Assembly: GCA_032718475.1 (NCBI GenBank) | Contig: JAUCBJ010007483.1 | Location: forward strand, 1-60,119 | Direction: 5' to 3' | DNA from: Nemertoderma westbladi | Lineage: Eukaryota; Xenacoelomorpha; Nemertodermatida; Nemertodermatidae | DNA length: 60,119 nt | Shown here: positions 44,954-56,064 of the stretch, in pieces | How the letters are laid out: each line of letters starts with the position of its first letter | Numbering within the stretch: the first letter of the stretch is position 1 | The notes under the pieces: model-generated | Seen by the model: the letters and a program-made list of their open reading frames with translations, nothing else | What the model was told of the DNA's origin: nothing | Databases searched by the model: none | Position numbers and translations under genes: made by a program

Positions 44954-47900
44954 TTACGTTATGGAGTCCCTAGATATTTGTCGGATTAGGGAAGTGGTCG
45001 TAGGAAGAGTATCTTGCCTTCCATAGTTTCCGGACAGTTTTCGGTCTCTTTCCAGTAAACATAAACGACTAGCTGGGCGATTGAGTTGTTGTGTTAGTTT
45101 CTCCGCTCCCTTGGCCTGTCTACTCTCCGCCGTGGTAAGATGAGGAGGCCATTCTTCTTCTTCTTTACTTAAGAAGTCGGATCCACCTAACCAGCTTGGA
45201 GTATCTATCAGTTCTTGAGGAGTTGCTCCTCTGGAAGCGATGTCGGCTGGATTAATCGTCCCAAGGCAATGTCTCCATTGATCTACATCGGAGTTAATAT
45301 CGTCATTATCTGAGGAGTATGGTGTTCCCTCAGTTGGATCGTCCACATCACTGCTCTCCACTTCCCATTCCTTTACTTGGTATACCTGTTGTTGAGGTAA
45401 TCTCTCTTTGAGAGTTCTACGGGAAGGGCCAGTGAAGTACCAACCTACTCTAGTTCTTACCGCATAGGTTTGTAGTGGCTGCGGTTGAGCAGGCCGTTTC
45501 TCCAATGTCTCGAGCGCCTCATGCGCGTTTTGGCCGATGAGTATTTGCACTCCAGGATAATCTGTCTGGAATCGAGGTATCTTAAGATGTTGGATGCTCT
45601 CATCCTCGTCCCAATTATAAAGGTCTGCTTGGGTAGTAGCGAAGTTCTTTATAGCCACCATTTTTACCGACCTTATACCTTGTGCTCCTAATTTATCCTG
45701 GGGGGTGGACAACACACCTACATAGTAATCTGCCGTTAGGGTAGATTTCCAAACCTGCATAATTCCTGACATATTCAATTTAGTCCGGAACTTGGGTTGT
45801 CCAGCAAAGATATCTTCGGCTAGTTCTTGATCGATGAATGTTCCTGTGCTGCCGGAGTCAAGGAGGGCGTTCACTATGTAGCTTTTGTTAAGACCGTGAA
45901 CTCTTACTTGAACTACAGGAAATTCTCTGATTCCTACGTTGGAAGCTGGAGCTTTCCAAGATGGTTGTTTGGCGAAAGTAGTTGGGGGAAACTCATCGTT
46001 GATGTCCTTTTCGTAAGTAAGTGCTCGATACACTGCGGTATTTATTAGATAACAGGATTCATTGGTGTCGGAGAATTCGTCAGTATAGAATCCTTCCATC
46101 TCAGACTCTTGATCAGTGTCGTTTACGTCACTGAATTGGACATGTAGTTCGGGCTCACTTACCTGACTCTGTCTGTCTCGTTCGAACTCACTGTGTAACA
46201 AGATGTGATGTTTCGCGCCACACTTTGCACACTTTATGTCGGAGTAACAGGTTCGCCGTTGATGTCCTGGTCTGAGGCAATTATAGCATAACCGCTTGTC
46301 CCACAGGACTGTACGTCTGTCTACAAGGGATTTCTTTAGAAATTCAGCACACGCACTCAAACGGTGGGGCCCGTCGCACAGCGCACATTTTGGTTTGATG
46401 TTACTCACCTTAACTTGGTTAACGTTATGCAATCTCGTTCTTTCTTCGGGCTTTCTTCCGTGAATTCTCTTAAGAGACGTAGGAGGAGTTGTTGTTACCT
46501 GTTCTCTCCTGTCACTGGTTCGAGACTTGTATTTACTTACGTCTTTATAGGTCTTGTTGTCATAGTAAGATTTTGCTGTGTCTTTCCCGCTGTCCTCTTC
46601 TTGGGAAGCTTGGCTTTCGCCGTCGTCAGTGTAACACACCGGTGTTACTCTTCTCCTAGAAGTGGGTTTCTCACTTACCTTATTTTCCGATGTTTTCTCT
46701 CTGGACTGCTTGATGAGTTGTAGTTTTACTTCACTATCTAAGAAGGACATGAGATCAGCCATGGTAGGACTTCGTCGTTGTTGTTCATTCATGTACAACA
46801 CTTTCTTGTCCCAGCGTGTACATACTCCACCCTTTGGTAAAGTAGAGACTACGGCTCCAATAACCATGGAACTCTGATATTCATGCGACTTACCTAACCA
46901 GTCCAGTTGTCTACAGATCTCTTGAATTTCATCGGAAAACTCTATAATCCCGCTACTAAGGAAGTGTCGGGGGGCTACTAATTTTGCATACAAATACTTA
47001 GCTATGTTATCCTTGTTACCATACCTGATGTTTAATGTATCCCAAACTTGTCTTAATCCATCTGGATGTCCAATAAACTTTAACGCCATTAACTTGGGAG
47101 GTCCTTCCAAGCACTTGATGAGGAATCTAAGTTTCTCTCCGTTAGATAGTACAGAGTTCTGTATGCTATCTTTGTAATATTCGTTGAAAGGTAACCATTT
47201 CATCTCATCTCCATTGAATTTGACGATCTCTCCCACTTTGACCGCTTGGCGGGCTTCTGTTCTAGCCATCTGACGCGTAAAGCTTTCTTGGGCCATCGTG
47301 TTATTTAATATCGAATTATCGGTATATAAATTTCTCGGATCATTATCAGGTCTATAGGGAATATCATTAATAACAGGTCTATAATCACCCTTAATAGGGT
47401 TTGTTATAGGAGTTTCAACTTCACTAGCAGTATAGATGCGTGTAGGCTCCACACCTTGCGCATGTAATACTTCAGGCCTAACAGGTTGACACAATGTTAC
47501 AGGGGGTATTGGTATGCCCTTTTGGATATTGACTAATTTGTCGCGTTCTAGTGCGATACTTTGCTGCACTTCTTGCAACTGTGCTCTACCTTCCCTCACT
47601 GTTCCCTTAAGTTGGTGGACAGTCTCCTGCATCTGTCCTAGCAGGAGATTCATCCCCCGCCGTCCCTCTTCTACCCACTCAACCGCCGAAGCGGGAGTCG
47701 CCAACATAGTAGCGGGCTGACGCGGGACGACGGGAGACAAATCTTTGATTTCTCTCTCTGCTATCCGGACAGGGATATTCTCTTGGACTGTTCTACCGGG
47801 TACAGGCAGTGTAGTACTATGTAAAGGGAATTTAGAGTTAAGCTCTGGAAGTACAGGGGTCTCTAACACAGAAGTGACTTTGGGAACGACAGGCCTAATT

Positions 47901-49603
47901 ATTTCAGGCTCATCAACTATTGTAGGGAGTCTTTTGACCTTAATACTTTGGGCTGTAGGTTCTATACTACTCAAGTCTGTGCTAGCTAGCTGTCTTCTAA
48001 CAGCTGGGGGCAAATCAGGCAATTTGCGACGGTAAGATGTTTTTCTACGCCTACTTAGATGAGATCTATTTCCTCCGCCTTCAGGATCGGTGGTCTCGCC
48101 TTCCTCCGAGGATGTGTATCCCTGGCGCTTGGGAGTAGATTTTCTCATCATCTGCATTTGATTAGCAGTAAACTGTTTATTTATACTGTCTTGCGTCTCT
48201 TGCAGATTTTCCAACTCCAGTTGGATAGTCTCCTCAGAAGCTCTCCGTTCTGCTTCTGCCACTGCTGCTTTTCTTTCTGCTTCTGCTTCTGCCGCCTTTC
48301 TTTCGGCTTCTGCTTCTGCTTCTGCCGACTTTCTTTCGGCTTCTGCTTCTGCTTCTGCCGACTTTCTTTCGGCTTCTGCTTCTGCCGACTTTCTTTCGGC
48401 TTCTGCTTCTGCCGCCGCTGCTGCTGCCACCTTTCTTTTCTCTATCCATTCTTTCTTTACTTGTTCTTCTCGGACTCTAGTGAGGCGGAGTTTTTCATCA
48501 CATTCAGCTTGGTTTGCAGCTAACATTTCGGCATCGATTGAGTCCAACACAAGCTTGGTTCCTTCACTATTAGGGGAAAGTCCAGACAGCCGTCTCCTCA
48601 ACTCTTCGTCTCCTAGGAATCGCTGATAGTCGGACAAATAAATGTCGATAGCGTCTCTAGTTCGCGGTTTCTCGGCGGTCTCTTCGCTTTCCGCTTGAGA
48701 AAGGGTGACATCAGTTTGTTCTTCATAGGGTGATCTCTCAGCCAGCTGGGATTTCCACTGGGCCGTTTCCTGTACTTTGAGATCTACCCGATGTAACCAA
48801 GTTTTGACAGCAACTTGCAGCGACGTGTCCTGTCTTCTCTTGGAAGTTTCCTCAAAGGCTGAGAGGATTAGTCGAATGCGTAGGGTTCTTTCGCGTACTT
48901 GGTATAGCAGCTCTTCCTGCTCTTGAGGTCCTTGAAGTTGTCGAAACAGTTGTTCTTCCAATCGCTCCAAGGAGCCGAAGAATCCCTGCACATATCCTGC
49001 TGCCGACCTCTTCCAAACAGCTGGATCCATTGTATCTTTAGCCACTCCCATCCTGTGTATATCTTCCCAAGTAGCCTCGGACAGATCCAACGGGAGTCCG
49101 AGTCCGGGAAAGTTCCATTGTGACTCGACAATAGACATCAATTCTTCCCTGGCGTATCCCGCATAATTATCTTGGGTCGCTCGCTTATTCCTCGCCCAGT
49201 CGGCTTGATGTTCCTCCACCGCAATGAATATAGTAGTTAGCACTGCAGCAGGAAGGGTAAGAAGGGGGTCCGAGTAGACTGTAGCAGCCATCTGCACTCC
49301 GCTTTCGGGGGTTAGCTCTACCGTATCTGAACTACTGGAGCTATCGGGTCGCTGGGAAGTAGGTTCTTGACCAAGATGTTGCTGCGATGGGACAACTGCC
49401 TCTTGGTTCCATTTGACCTGTGCCCGAGTGCCTATGATGGACCTATGGTGGATTAGCCTAGGGTCTGATACTACTGGAGGGATGACCTTTCTTGCAGTAG
49501 GAGGTGAGCTGAACTCCTTTCTTAATCGCTCCACACTCCTATCTGTGTCACAGATAGTTGTATCGATCAGACTGTCTGACAGGTTTTGCTGAGTGTCAGA
49601 CAT
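44954..49603 (-). CDS. Gag-protease polyprotein, BEL/Pao type, RT-less (1549 aa)
   Basis: One intact ORF from ATG 49603 to the stop at 44954. Residues ~1-110 are Ser/Thr/Glu-rich. Residues ~110-300 form a conserved part unknown to me (VEEHQADW, WNFPG, SLERLEEQLFRQLQ). Residues ~360-470 are a long Ala/Glu/Arg coiled coil made of repeats. Residues ~790-930 are a DUF1759-like Gag core (VKFNGDEMKWLPFNEYYKDS, LYAKLVAPRHFL). Residues ~1068-1137 are Pao zinc knuckles (CALC, CYNC..GH..TC, CAKC..HHILLH). Residues ~1244-1400 are a DUF1758-like aspartic protease with DSGSTG at ~1249. At ~1443 the protein passes directly into WRHCLGTINPADIASRG, normally found after RNase H, and ends about 107 residues later. 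Thus RT and RNase H are cleanly missing and integrase is absent. The product should form particles, bind RNA and cleave itself, but cannot copy or integrate DNA alone. Confidence 0.92.
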   Translation of the reverse strand: MSDTQQNLSDSLIDTTICDTDRSVERLRKEFSSPPTARKVIPPVVSDPRLIHHRSIIGTRAQVKWNQEAVVPSQQHLGQEPTSQRPDSSSSSDTVELTPESGVQMAATVYSDPLLTLPAAVLTTIFIAVEEHQADWARNKRATQDNYAGYAREELMSIVESQWNFPGLGLPLDLSEATWEDIHRMGVAKDTMDPAVWKRSAAGYVQGFFGSLERLEEQLFRQLQGPQEQEELLYQVRERTLRIRLILSAFEETSKRRQDTSLQVAVKTWLHRVDLKVQETAQWKSQLAERSPYEEQTDVTLSQAESEETAEKPRTRDAIDIYLSDYQRFLGDEELRRRLSGLSPNSEGTKLVLDSIDAEMLAANQAECDEKLRLTRVREEQVKKEWIEKRKVAAAAAAEAEAERKSAEAEAERKSAEAEAEAERKSAEAEAEAERKAAEAEAERKAAVAEAERRASEETIQLELENLQETQDSINKQFTANQMQMMRKSTPKRQGYTSSEEGETTDPEGGGNRSHLSRRRKTSYRRKLPDLPPAVRRQLASTDLSSIEPTAQSIKVKRLPTIVDEPEIIRPVVPKVTSVLETPVLPELNSKFPLHSTTLPVPGRTVQENIPVRIAEREIKDLSPVVPRQPATMLATPASAVEWVEEGRRGMNLLLGQMQETVHQLKGTVREGRAQLQEVQQSIALERDKLVNIQKGIPIPPVTLCQPVRPEVLHAQGVEPTRIYTASEVETPITNPIKGDYRPVINDIPYRPDNDPRNLYTDNSILNNTMAQESFTRQMARTEARQAVKVGEIVKFNGDEMKWLPFNEYYKDSIQNSVLSNGEKLRFLIKCLEGPPKLMALKFIGHPDGLRQVWDTLNIRYGNKDNIAKYLYAKLVAPRHFLSSGIIEFSDEIQEICRQLDWLGKSHEYQSSMVIGAVVSTLPKGGVCTRWDKKVLYMNEQQRRSPTMADLMSFLDSEVKLQLIKQSREKTSENKVSEKPTSRRRVTPVCYTDDGESQASQEEDSGKDTAKSYYDNKTYKDVSKYKSRTSDRREQVTTTPPTSLKRIHGRKPEERTRLHNVNQVKVSNIKPKCALCDGPHRLSACAEFLKKSLVDRRTVLWDKRLCYNCLRPGHQRRTCYSDIKCAKCGAKHHILLHSEFERDRQSQVSEPELHVQFSDVNDTDQESEMEGFYTDEFSDTNESCYLINTAVYRALTYEKDINDEFPPTTFAKQPSWKAPASNVGIREFPVVQVRVHGLNKSYIVNALLDSGSTGTFIDQELAEDIFAGQPKFRTKLNMSGIMQVWKSTLTADYYVGVLSTPQDKLGAQGIRSVKMVAIKNFATTQADLYNWDEDESIQHLKIPRFQTDYPGVQILIGQNAHEALETLEKRPAQPQPLQTYAVRTRVGWYFTGPSRRTLKERLPQQQVYQVKEWEVESSDVDDPTEGTPYSSDNDDINSDVDQWRHCLGTINPADIASRGATPQELIDTPSWLGGSDFLSKEEEEWPPHLTTAESRQAKGAEKLTQQLNRPASRLCLLERDRKLSGNYGRQDTLPTTTSLIRQISRDSIT

Positions 49604-51847
49604 GTTTAGCTATACGGTTGAATGTCTACTACTATAGTTTCAGTTAAAGCAGGTCTGGTAATTCAGTATGACCGCAAGCCTAGCGATTTATTACCTATAC
49701 CGTTACTCGGTGTAACGTGATATATATACAATATATTAGAATACCGGTATGCTTATAATATATATATAAGTATTATTACAGACTAGATTTGTCACAGAGT
49801 ACCGGTATATAATTTTAGCACAAATATATATAAATATATAATAGGCCTATCGTGAATACCGGTAGACAGCTTACACTTATAGTATATATAAGTATAATTA
49901 TGAACTAGAATTAATTACAGAATACCGGTATGATTTCAGCTCAAATTTATAGAAATAAATATAATAAGCCTATGGTAAGTACCGGTATGTCAATTATTTT
50001 TAGAATAATTGAATTTCTGAATATTTTAGGGTTACTTGGTTACTTTAACTTACTTTATTACCGTTATTTAAGCAGTAGTCCAACTGATATTGAGACCTAG
50101 TTGTTGTATGGCAGGCCTACTATTTATAAATCGTTTGAGTTGATTTATAATATATATATACCCGTTTAAATGGGTTTTTGTCAATATTTGAAATAAATGT
50201 TATTATTTCTGGGGGGTCACTACACAGAAGCTGTGCGCTCTCAGTGAAGTGCTATTTAGTTGACACTAAAACTGATAATTCTAATTTACCTAAGTTACTT
50301 AATACTACAAATTACTTACGATATGGGTGAGATTAATTCTCTAATTAAACACAACAAAATATTACGTACGAAATTTTTAGGGTAATTTTACAGGAAGTCT
50401 ACAAACCAGACTAACAAAGGGTTAGATTACTGGTTATTACAACGGACAGGGTACTACGGTATTTGAAATAATAAGTAGCAGTAAATATATTGCGTTGTCC
50501 AGATAGGAAAATACCACCACCTGACGACCTATAACAGTATCGCTATAGGTACTACGTTATGTATCACGGAGTGTTCCTACCTAGAAGTTAATAGTGCTAA
50601 CGAATGTGCCTATCAACCACTTTACAACACAAATATACTAATTACTTCGGAAAGCACTGTACACTAAACCCTAAATTAGGTACAAGTACCGGTATAACCA
50701 ATAATCAGTAGTTAAATATACTTGAACAGTTAAAAGAACCACGGCATCTGCTGGAGTGACCAGAGCACAAAGTCACCAGTCTTGTCCTACGCCAAGCAGC
50801 CCGTGTAGTACCGGGGTTAATTTAACTATAACGGTATGTATAACAAGCACAATTACTGTAGGAATAAACTTGGGGACATGAATGTTGCGAATAATCGCAT
50901 AAACTCTGAATAATAAATATTACGCTACCCGTACAGAATACTCAAACAAAATACAAACCAAACGCTGGCAGACTACCACCAAGCCTAAATAAACTACCGT
51001 ACGTGTAGATTCTGAAATTGTTAGTTAGTATGCGTTCTAACACGGTAGTACAACTTATTCTTTAAGAGGGGATTGACCTTACAGCATATGGCTGCCCCAA
51101 CTTACTAACGGCACTTTGTCAGACAAACTCCACACACCCAGCAATCTCTTCAGACCTAATAATAGCTAGACAACAATCCAGCCTACAAAATATCTGAGTA
51201 ATAACTATTACGGTACCTGAACAGACCACACAAACAAACACAGGCTAAAACGCTGGCAGACTACGATCAAGCCTAAATAAACTACAGTATATGCAGATTC
51301 TGAAACAGTTAGTTAGTATGCGTTCTAACACGGTAGTACGACTTATTCTTTAAGAGGGGATTGACCTTACAGCATATGGCTGCCCCAACTTACTAACGGC
51401 ACTTTATCAGACAAACTCTACACACGCCGTAATCTCTCCAAACCCAACAACAGTCAGACAGCAGTTCAGCCTACAATTATCTGAACAATCTGAACAGACT
51501 TACACGTCTTCAGCTCAATATTAACTTACTAGGAAATAAAACCGACAGAAATAAGTAAAATCTCAATAAAAACCAGGGCGGCCGTCCCTGATAAATACTA
51601 AGACCTACCGGTATACAATAATCAAATTCGAATAATACTAATGTACTTATACAGCAGTACCGGTTAGGACAGTTGGGCCTACAGACCTACAGAAGTACCG
51701 GTTCTGGCAGTTGGACCTACGGACCTACAGCAGTACCGGTTCTGGCAGTTGGGCCTACTGACCTACAGAAGTACCGGTTCAGGTTTACCGGTCACTACGG
51801 TATTTTGCAACCTTATTGCTTACTGCAATAAGATCGATAACTGTTAC
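49604..51847 (-). other. 5' leader of element 2 with tandem repeats
   Basis: Non-coding. It has the same three repeat sets as element 1: ~120-bp accggta-rich duplication (about 49740-49990), a 288-bp duplication (starts 50961 and 51249), and 38-bp ccggtt units (about 51655-51785). An 8-bp-arm hairpin (cttattgc, ttact, gcaataag) lies beside the LTR at 51813-51833. No tRNA-type primer site was recognised. Confidence 0.7.
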
Positions 51848-53040
51848 TGTTCGCGCTTTTGAAGACCTTTAGCAGTTTAACCTGCCAAAATTTATATGTC
51901 TTTAAGTTAATTAACACACCTTTAGCATACGACAATATTTTATGCTAATAAACAAAACATTAGCCGAAGCCAGCCCATGCGCGATCATTCACCCGATGGA
52001 TACACCCGGGAGGCTAAATTCGGATGCTTAGATTTTATTATTGCAGTGTAAGGTTGCAGTGTAAGCCTACTGTATTATTCGATTGATCGCTAATATGTAA
52101 TTTCTGACAGATATTATTAACTTTCGGGAAATATTAACAGTTCCTTTAGGACGTGGCGCTCTATCTATTTAAACAGAGCTAGGTCTTATACTAAACGCAA
52201 CGATAAGGCTTATGATTAAAGTATAAGGCGCATTCTTTAGGAAATGCTTTGTTACCAGTCACATCACACTCACAATCATGCACACTATTCTGCCGACCGT
52301 CAGTATATTTGATCACACATAAAGAGAACAGCAATTGACTCAGGTAGTGTCTACTAAATAACATTAGATTCAATACACACCACATTGATATAAATCGCAA
52401 TTGTTATATATAGCCTGTCTCTCTAACCTGTAGTGTATCAAGAAATTGGGAAATTTGGGTGATTTATCAATATTCTCCAAATGACAATATTTCATCAACA
52501 AATCGATACAATTAATAACTGACGGTAAATAGCAGTACAAACAATATGATTAGTGCAGTTAAATTAAGTGAGGTAACACCGCCGGTAACAGTTATACTTT
52601 CTATAATCTAAGCAGTTTTTGCTAGAGTTGTTCCAAAAGCCGGTGTTATGGCGAAAAATGGGAACACAACAACAGAATCCTATAAAGAATCATATGACTA
52701 CATGACTATACGAGGATACCAACTACCCTTATTCCCCGAAGCTCCCGTCCAACACAGAGGATGAGCATACAGATAGGAAATTCAGTTCAGTAGCTCTGGG
52801 ATAGGTCAAAATCAACGCCCACTCAAATTCTATTGGCCGATACGGACAGCAGGGCTGAGGCAACCTCCCTAAGCTGGTTGGCCGATCGAACAGCACCCAG
52901 ATCCCTTCGCACAGCAAATCAGCCAATCAGCCGGTAGCTTGCATTATTCTAGCTAGATATCCCTTTTTTAGAGTATTCAGCGACTGGGGGGAACTGGTTA
53001 GCAAAGCAAATGAATCAGTTATCCCACAAAAGCTTTTACA
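51848..53040 (-). repeat. 5' LTR of element 2
   Basis: 1193 bp, identical in length to the 3' LTR, TG...CA, followed by the agact duplication. Confidence 0.92.
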
Positions 53041-53045
53041 AGACT
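53041..53045. repeat. Target-site duplication of element 2, right copy
   Basis: agact, identical to 40608-40612. Confidence 0.9.
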
Positions 53046-53500
53046 TGTGATTGTATTGATTGAGCGAGACATATACTCTCCCTGGACAAATCACCACCTG
53101 ACTTAAGGTTGAAAGGATTTCCAATAATGTTGGGCTTGTGAATTGAAGAGCACTTTCCTTTGAGAAATTTCTCAACCTGTAAGAAGTTTAGGTGTCAATA
53201 TATTTCCTAAATATAAGGGAGACTAACGGGTTTGTAACTTCAGTACAAATTTTGTGGCATATAATGGCGATGTCAGTTCTCTCCGCACCATTATTACTGG
53301 TCACCAGTTTTATAGCACCTGGTAACCTGGTAACGCCTCTTTAAAACAAATTAATGAAGCACATTCCTCTATTTTCAAATTAACTTGCCCATTTCCAAAA
53401 TGGTCTTTTAACAGATTAATCAGCTCGAAGCGATCTTTCCGAATCTTTGAAGAACATGATTATCATGTTCTGAAACATAATAAATAGTTGAAATCATCAA
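53046..53500 (-). pseudogene. Old ORF fragment interrupted by element 2, upstream part
   Basis: Removing element 2 and one duplication copy joins the minus-strand frame ...SICLAQSIQSQ to the frame VCKSYNQTMLGLAIK on the left side without a stop. A second open frame (RNFSKESALQFTSP...) overlaps to 53175. Further upstream to about 53500 stops accumulate. This supports element 2 having entered a decayed coding sequence. Family not recognised. Confidence 0.4.
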
Positions 53501-54036
53501 CGCACGGAAAAAGATTAAATATTGTAAATAATGAAGTAATTATAATAAATTATGTATAGAGTAAATATTAAACCAGTAAATAGTAAACTAGTAAACTAGT
53601 AAATATTAAAGTATTCAATGAATGAAGGACTGTAAAAAATTAAAGTTTGCAAGATGAACAGTTTTCCAAGAAACTTGGCAGTATTACTGCCGCTTCTATG
53701 GGTACTTTTATTGTAAGTATAAGAAATATACTAACAACAAAAGTACTCATTCTCACTATTATGTAAATCTCACCTGTAATGTTTCTAGATTAACTCTTAA
53801 ACAAATCGTAAAGTTCAACAGAAGTCCATATCGCCGATGGTTTGTGGTGCGTTTCTTCTAAAATACGATCAAATGCTTGTGCTGTGGAATTACTAGCAAC
53901 ATGATCTCTGTCCTCAAAAACATTATCATTAAATATATATTATGTTATAGTACATTTTGATAATGCTCTCCATAGCAAAAAATATCATTATTAATATTAA
54001 TATTAATATTATCATTATTATTATAATAATAATATT
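53501..54036. other. AT-rich non-coding DNA
   Basis: No gene. Short tagtaaa-type repeats at 53540-53610 and an (att/aat)n run at 53985-54035. Confidence 0.5.
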
Positions 54037-54119
54037 GGGGCTCGAACCCGGTACCTAGGTTTCAAACTTCCGGTTATCATCAGGCGGGTTTGTGTCCTAA
54101 GACAGCTGAGCTACTGGGA
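54037..54119 (-). ncRNA. tRNA-like sequence (pseudo-tRNA or SINE head)
   Basis: On the minus strand, gtagctcagctg (A-box-like) is followed about 60 bases later by gggttcgagcccc (B-box-like), then an (att)n run. The spacing is longer than in most tRNAs and the acceptor stem does not pair well, so I do not call a functional tRNA. Probably a tRNA-derived SINE head with a simple-repeat tail. Confidence 0.45.
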
Positions 54120-54611
54120 TGGATGACGATTTATTCGCTATGGAGTCGGCTATCATATTTTGGCCTTTTACAGTCACTCAAAGTAAATTACAACGTTTTT
54201 TTTACCAATCTTCATATTCTTTCTTAACTTTTGACGGTCTATATACATACCAAGTTTCGTTTAATTTCATCAAGGAATAACCGAGTTATTAGCGATCAAA
54301 TATTTTCGACGACAGACAACTCGTTAATGGCACACATATGCTAAGGCATCGCTCACTTCGTGGCTCGCCCCACAATGTTATGTTGGTATAATAAATTCTT
54401 AAATAACCTTCTGGAGCACACACTTAATCATGTTATTATATTATCCACCACTGTATAACGGTATATCCAACATGGTATGTCAGGGAATACGTTCTAAACT
54501 ATTTATTGTCTATTTTGTTAGAACTGGACTCAGCAATAAGGGCCATATTATAAATGTCTCTGGGGTGTGTATTGGCGTGTGTGTTCCGGAGGGGATAATT
54601 TATGCATTCTG
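54120..54611. other. Non-coding DNA
   Basis: Nothing recognised; short frames only. Confidence 0.4.
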
Positions 54612-54690
54612 ATTCACACAACACACATGCGGCATACACACACACATGCGGCATACACACACACATGCGGCATACACACACACATCGGGC
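54612..54690. repeat. 17-bp microsatellite-like repeat (cacacacatgcggcata)
   Basis: Three to four tandem copies of the unit acacacatgcggcatac. The short Cys/Met-rich minus frame here is a by-product. Confidence 0.75.
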
Positions 54691-54953
54691 ATTTAGGGGG
54701 TGGTGTGGTATGATTGTTTGTGTTCACTGGTGGCTTGCACGAACATGCACGTCGGTCATACACATTCGTGCCACCATGGAAATTGAATCAAGTAATAAAT
54801 TCATAATGCTCAAATATTCAACAATTTATTTAATAATTATTATTAGTTAATCTGTTGATACATACTAAAACATCAGACAAACTGAAAAGACCTGAAACAA
54901 CCTATCCCATGCTTAGAGGTGGAATGTACTGAAAGGAATACAGAACTAATACC

Positions 54954-55212
54954 GTGCTATACCGACCTATAAAATAGCTACTAAAAGCTATACCGACCTA
55001 TAAAATGGCTACTAAAAGCTATACCGACCTATAAAATAGCTACTAAAAGCTATACCGACCTATAAAATGGCTACTAAAAGCTATACCGACCTATAAAATG
55101 GCTACTAAAAGCTATACCGACCTATAAAATGGCTACTAATAGCTATACCGACCTATAAAATGGCTACTAAAAGCTATACCGACCTATAAAATGGCTACTA
55201 AAAGCTATACCG
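54954..55212 (+). repeat. 31-bp minisatellite, 8-9 copies
   Basis: Unit accgacctataaaatggcta plus ctaaaagctat, starting at 54961 and recurring every 31 bases to about 55209. Alternating copies have aaatag or aaatgg. A decayed version (taccggcctataccgagct) continues to about 55290. Confidence 0.85.
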
Positions 55213-55784
55213 ACTACGTAAAACCCTTGTCTACACCGGCCTATACCGAGCTAAAACCTGCCCATACCCGCCTAGATCGAGCTATAACTTTGCAAAACAA
55301 AGCTATAATGGCACGTTTCACGGTAAAGTACGTGACTGTCAGAGACAGTCTTTTGCAAATTACATATACAGCATACAGTATCGTCCCTTTCATGCACTTT
55401 TCCTGTAAAACGGCATTTTCGATTTTAATTTTGTTTGAAAGTAATATTCCAGGATTTTGGTCTTATTTACTTTTAAATCCATTAAATGTAACGATTTTAA
55501 ACAAAAACAGTTATGGTATTGGAATTGTGTAACATATTAGGTAGGAAACTATGTATAGGGATATAGGTTGTTTAAAAAAAATATTACATTTTTTACAATG
55601 ATTACTCAAAAAGCATTAAAACCCTTAGACAAATTCGATTATTAAGTTTGAAAAATATAAATCAAATCTCCCTCTTTCATAATAAACAACAATTCTAGCT
55701 CCTGATTCGTTGTTTCCAATTTTATATCAACGTTTCCCGGGCTTACCTTATTTATAATAGTAAAATGTATTATATAGGTTGTTT
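55213..55784. other. Non-coding DNA after the minisatellite
   Basis: A 113-aa frame (55191-55532) begins inside the minisatellite and has no recognisable domain; I do not support it as a gene. Confidence 0.4.
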
Positions 55785-56064
55785 TAAAAGTAAAAGTAAA
55801 TTTTCTTCGGCCGCTAGGCCAGGGATTACGCACAAAGTCTGACGACTTATTTCCAGTGTGGTCCCCCCAGAACTTTACTCCCCAGAGGAAACTCCAGTAC
55901 TCATTTAGCTACCACTTAAGGATGCAAGGCAGAGATGCGCCCTGGCTGGTCCCTTTAAAGCATTCGTGCCGAAACGAAAACTGCCCTGGCCCATGTGAGG
56001 ATCGAACCCACGACCTACGGGAGATGTGAATTCAATGCAACCACTACACCAAGGTGGAACCAAG
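55785..56064 (-). mobile_element. tRNA-derived SINE
   Basis: On the minus strand the head is caccttggtgtagtggttgc (A box), then gtcgtgggttcgatcctcac (B box, 55995-56014). A body of about 190 bp follows (ccagggcagttttcg, aaagggaccagccaggg, gtaatccctggcctagcggc) and a tail aaaatttacttttactttt. This is the usual RNA polymerase III head-body-tail order of a SINE. Single copy in this window, so the 3' boundary is approximate. Confidence 0.65.

Larger units (their letters stand above)
40613..53040 (-). mobile_element. Element 2: non-autonomous BEL/Pao-like LTR retrotransposon, gag intact
   Basis: 12,428 bp with two LTRs of exactly 1193 bp each. By eye they differ at about seven positions, so this is a young insertion. 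A perfect 5-bp duplication (agact) flanks it. Gene order is as in element 1, on the minus strand, and the 1549-aa gag-protease ORF is unbroken. The accessory region carries a deletion of about 1.6 kb plus frameshift and stop. No RT, RNase H or integrase is found. Internal sequence is close to element 1, but the central third of the LTR is unrelated. Confidence 0.92.

Noticed and set aside
48059-48523. + strand Phe/Cys/Ser-rich frame (154 aa) and its counterpart at 18580-19032
   Set aside because: Antisense shadows of the Ala/Glu/Arg coiled coil of Gag.
54037-54119. Functional tRNA gene
   Set aside because: A- and B-box-like sequences are present, but spacing and acceptor pairing are poor, and a simple repeat follows directly, as in a SINE.
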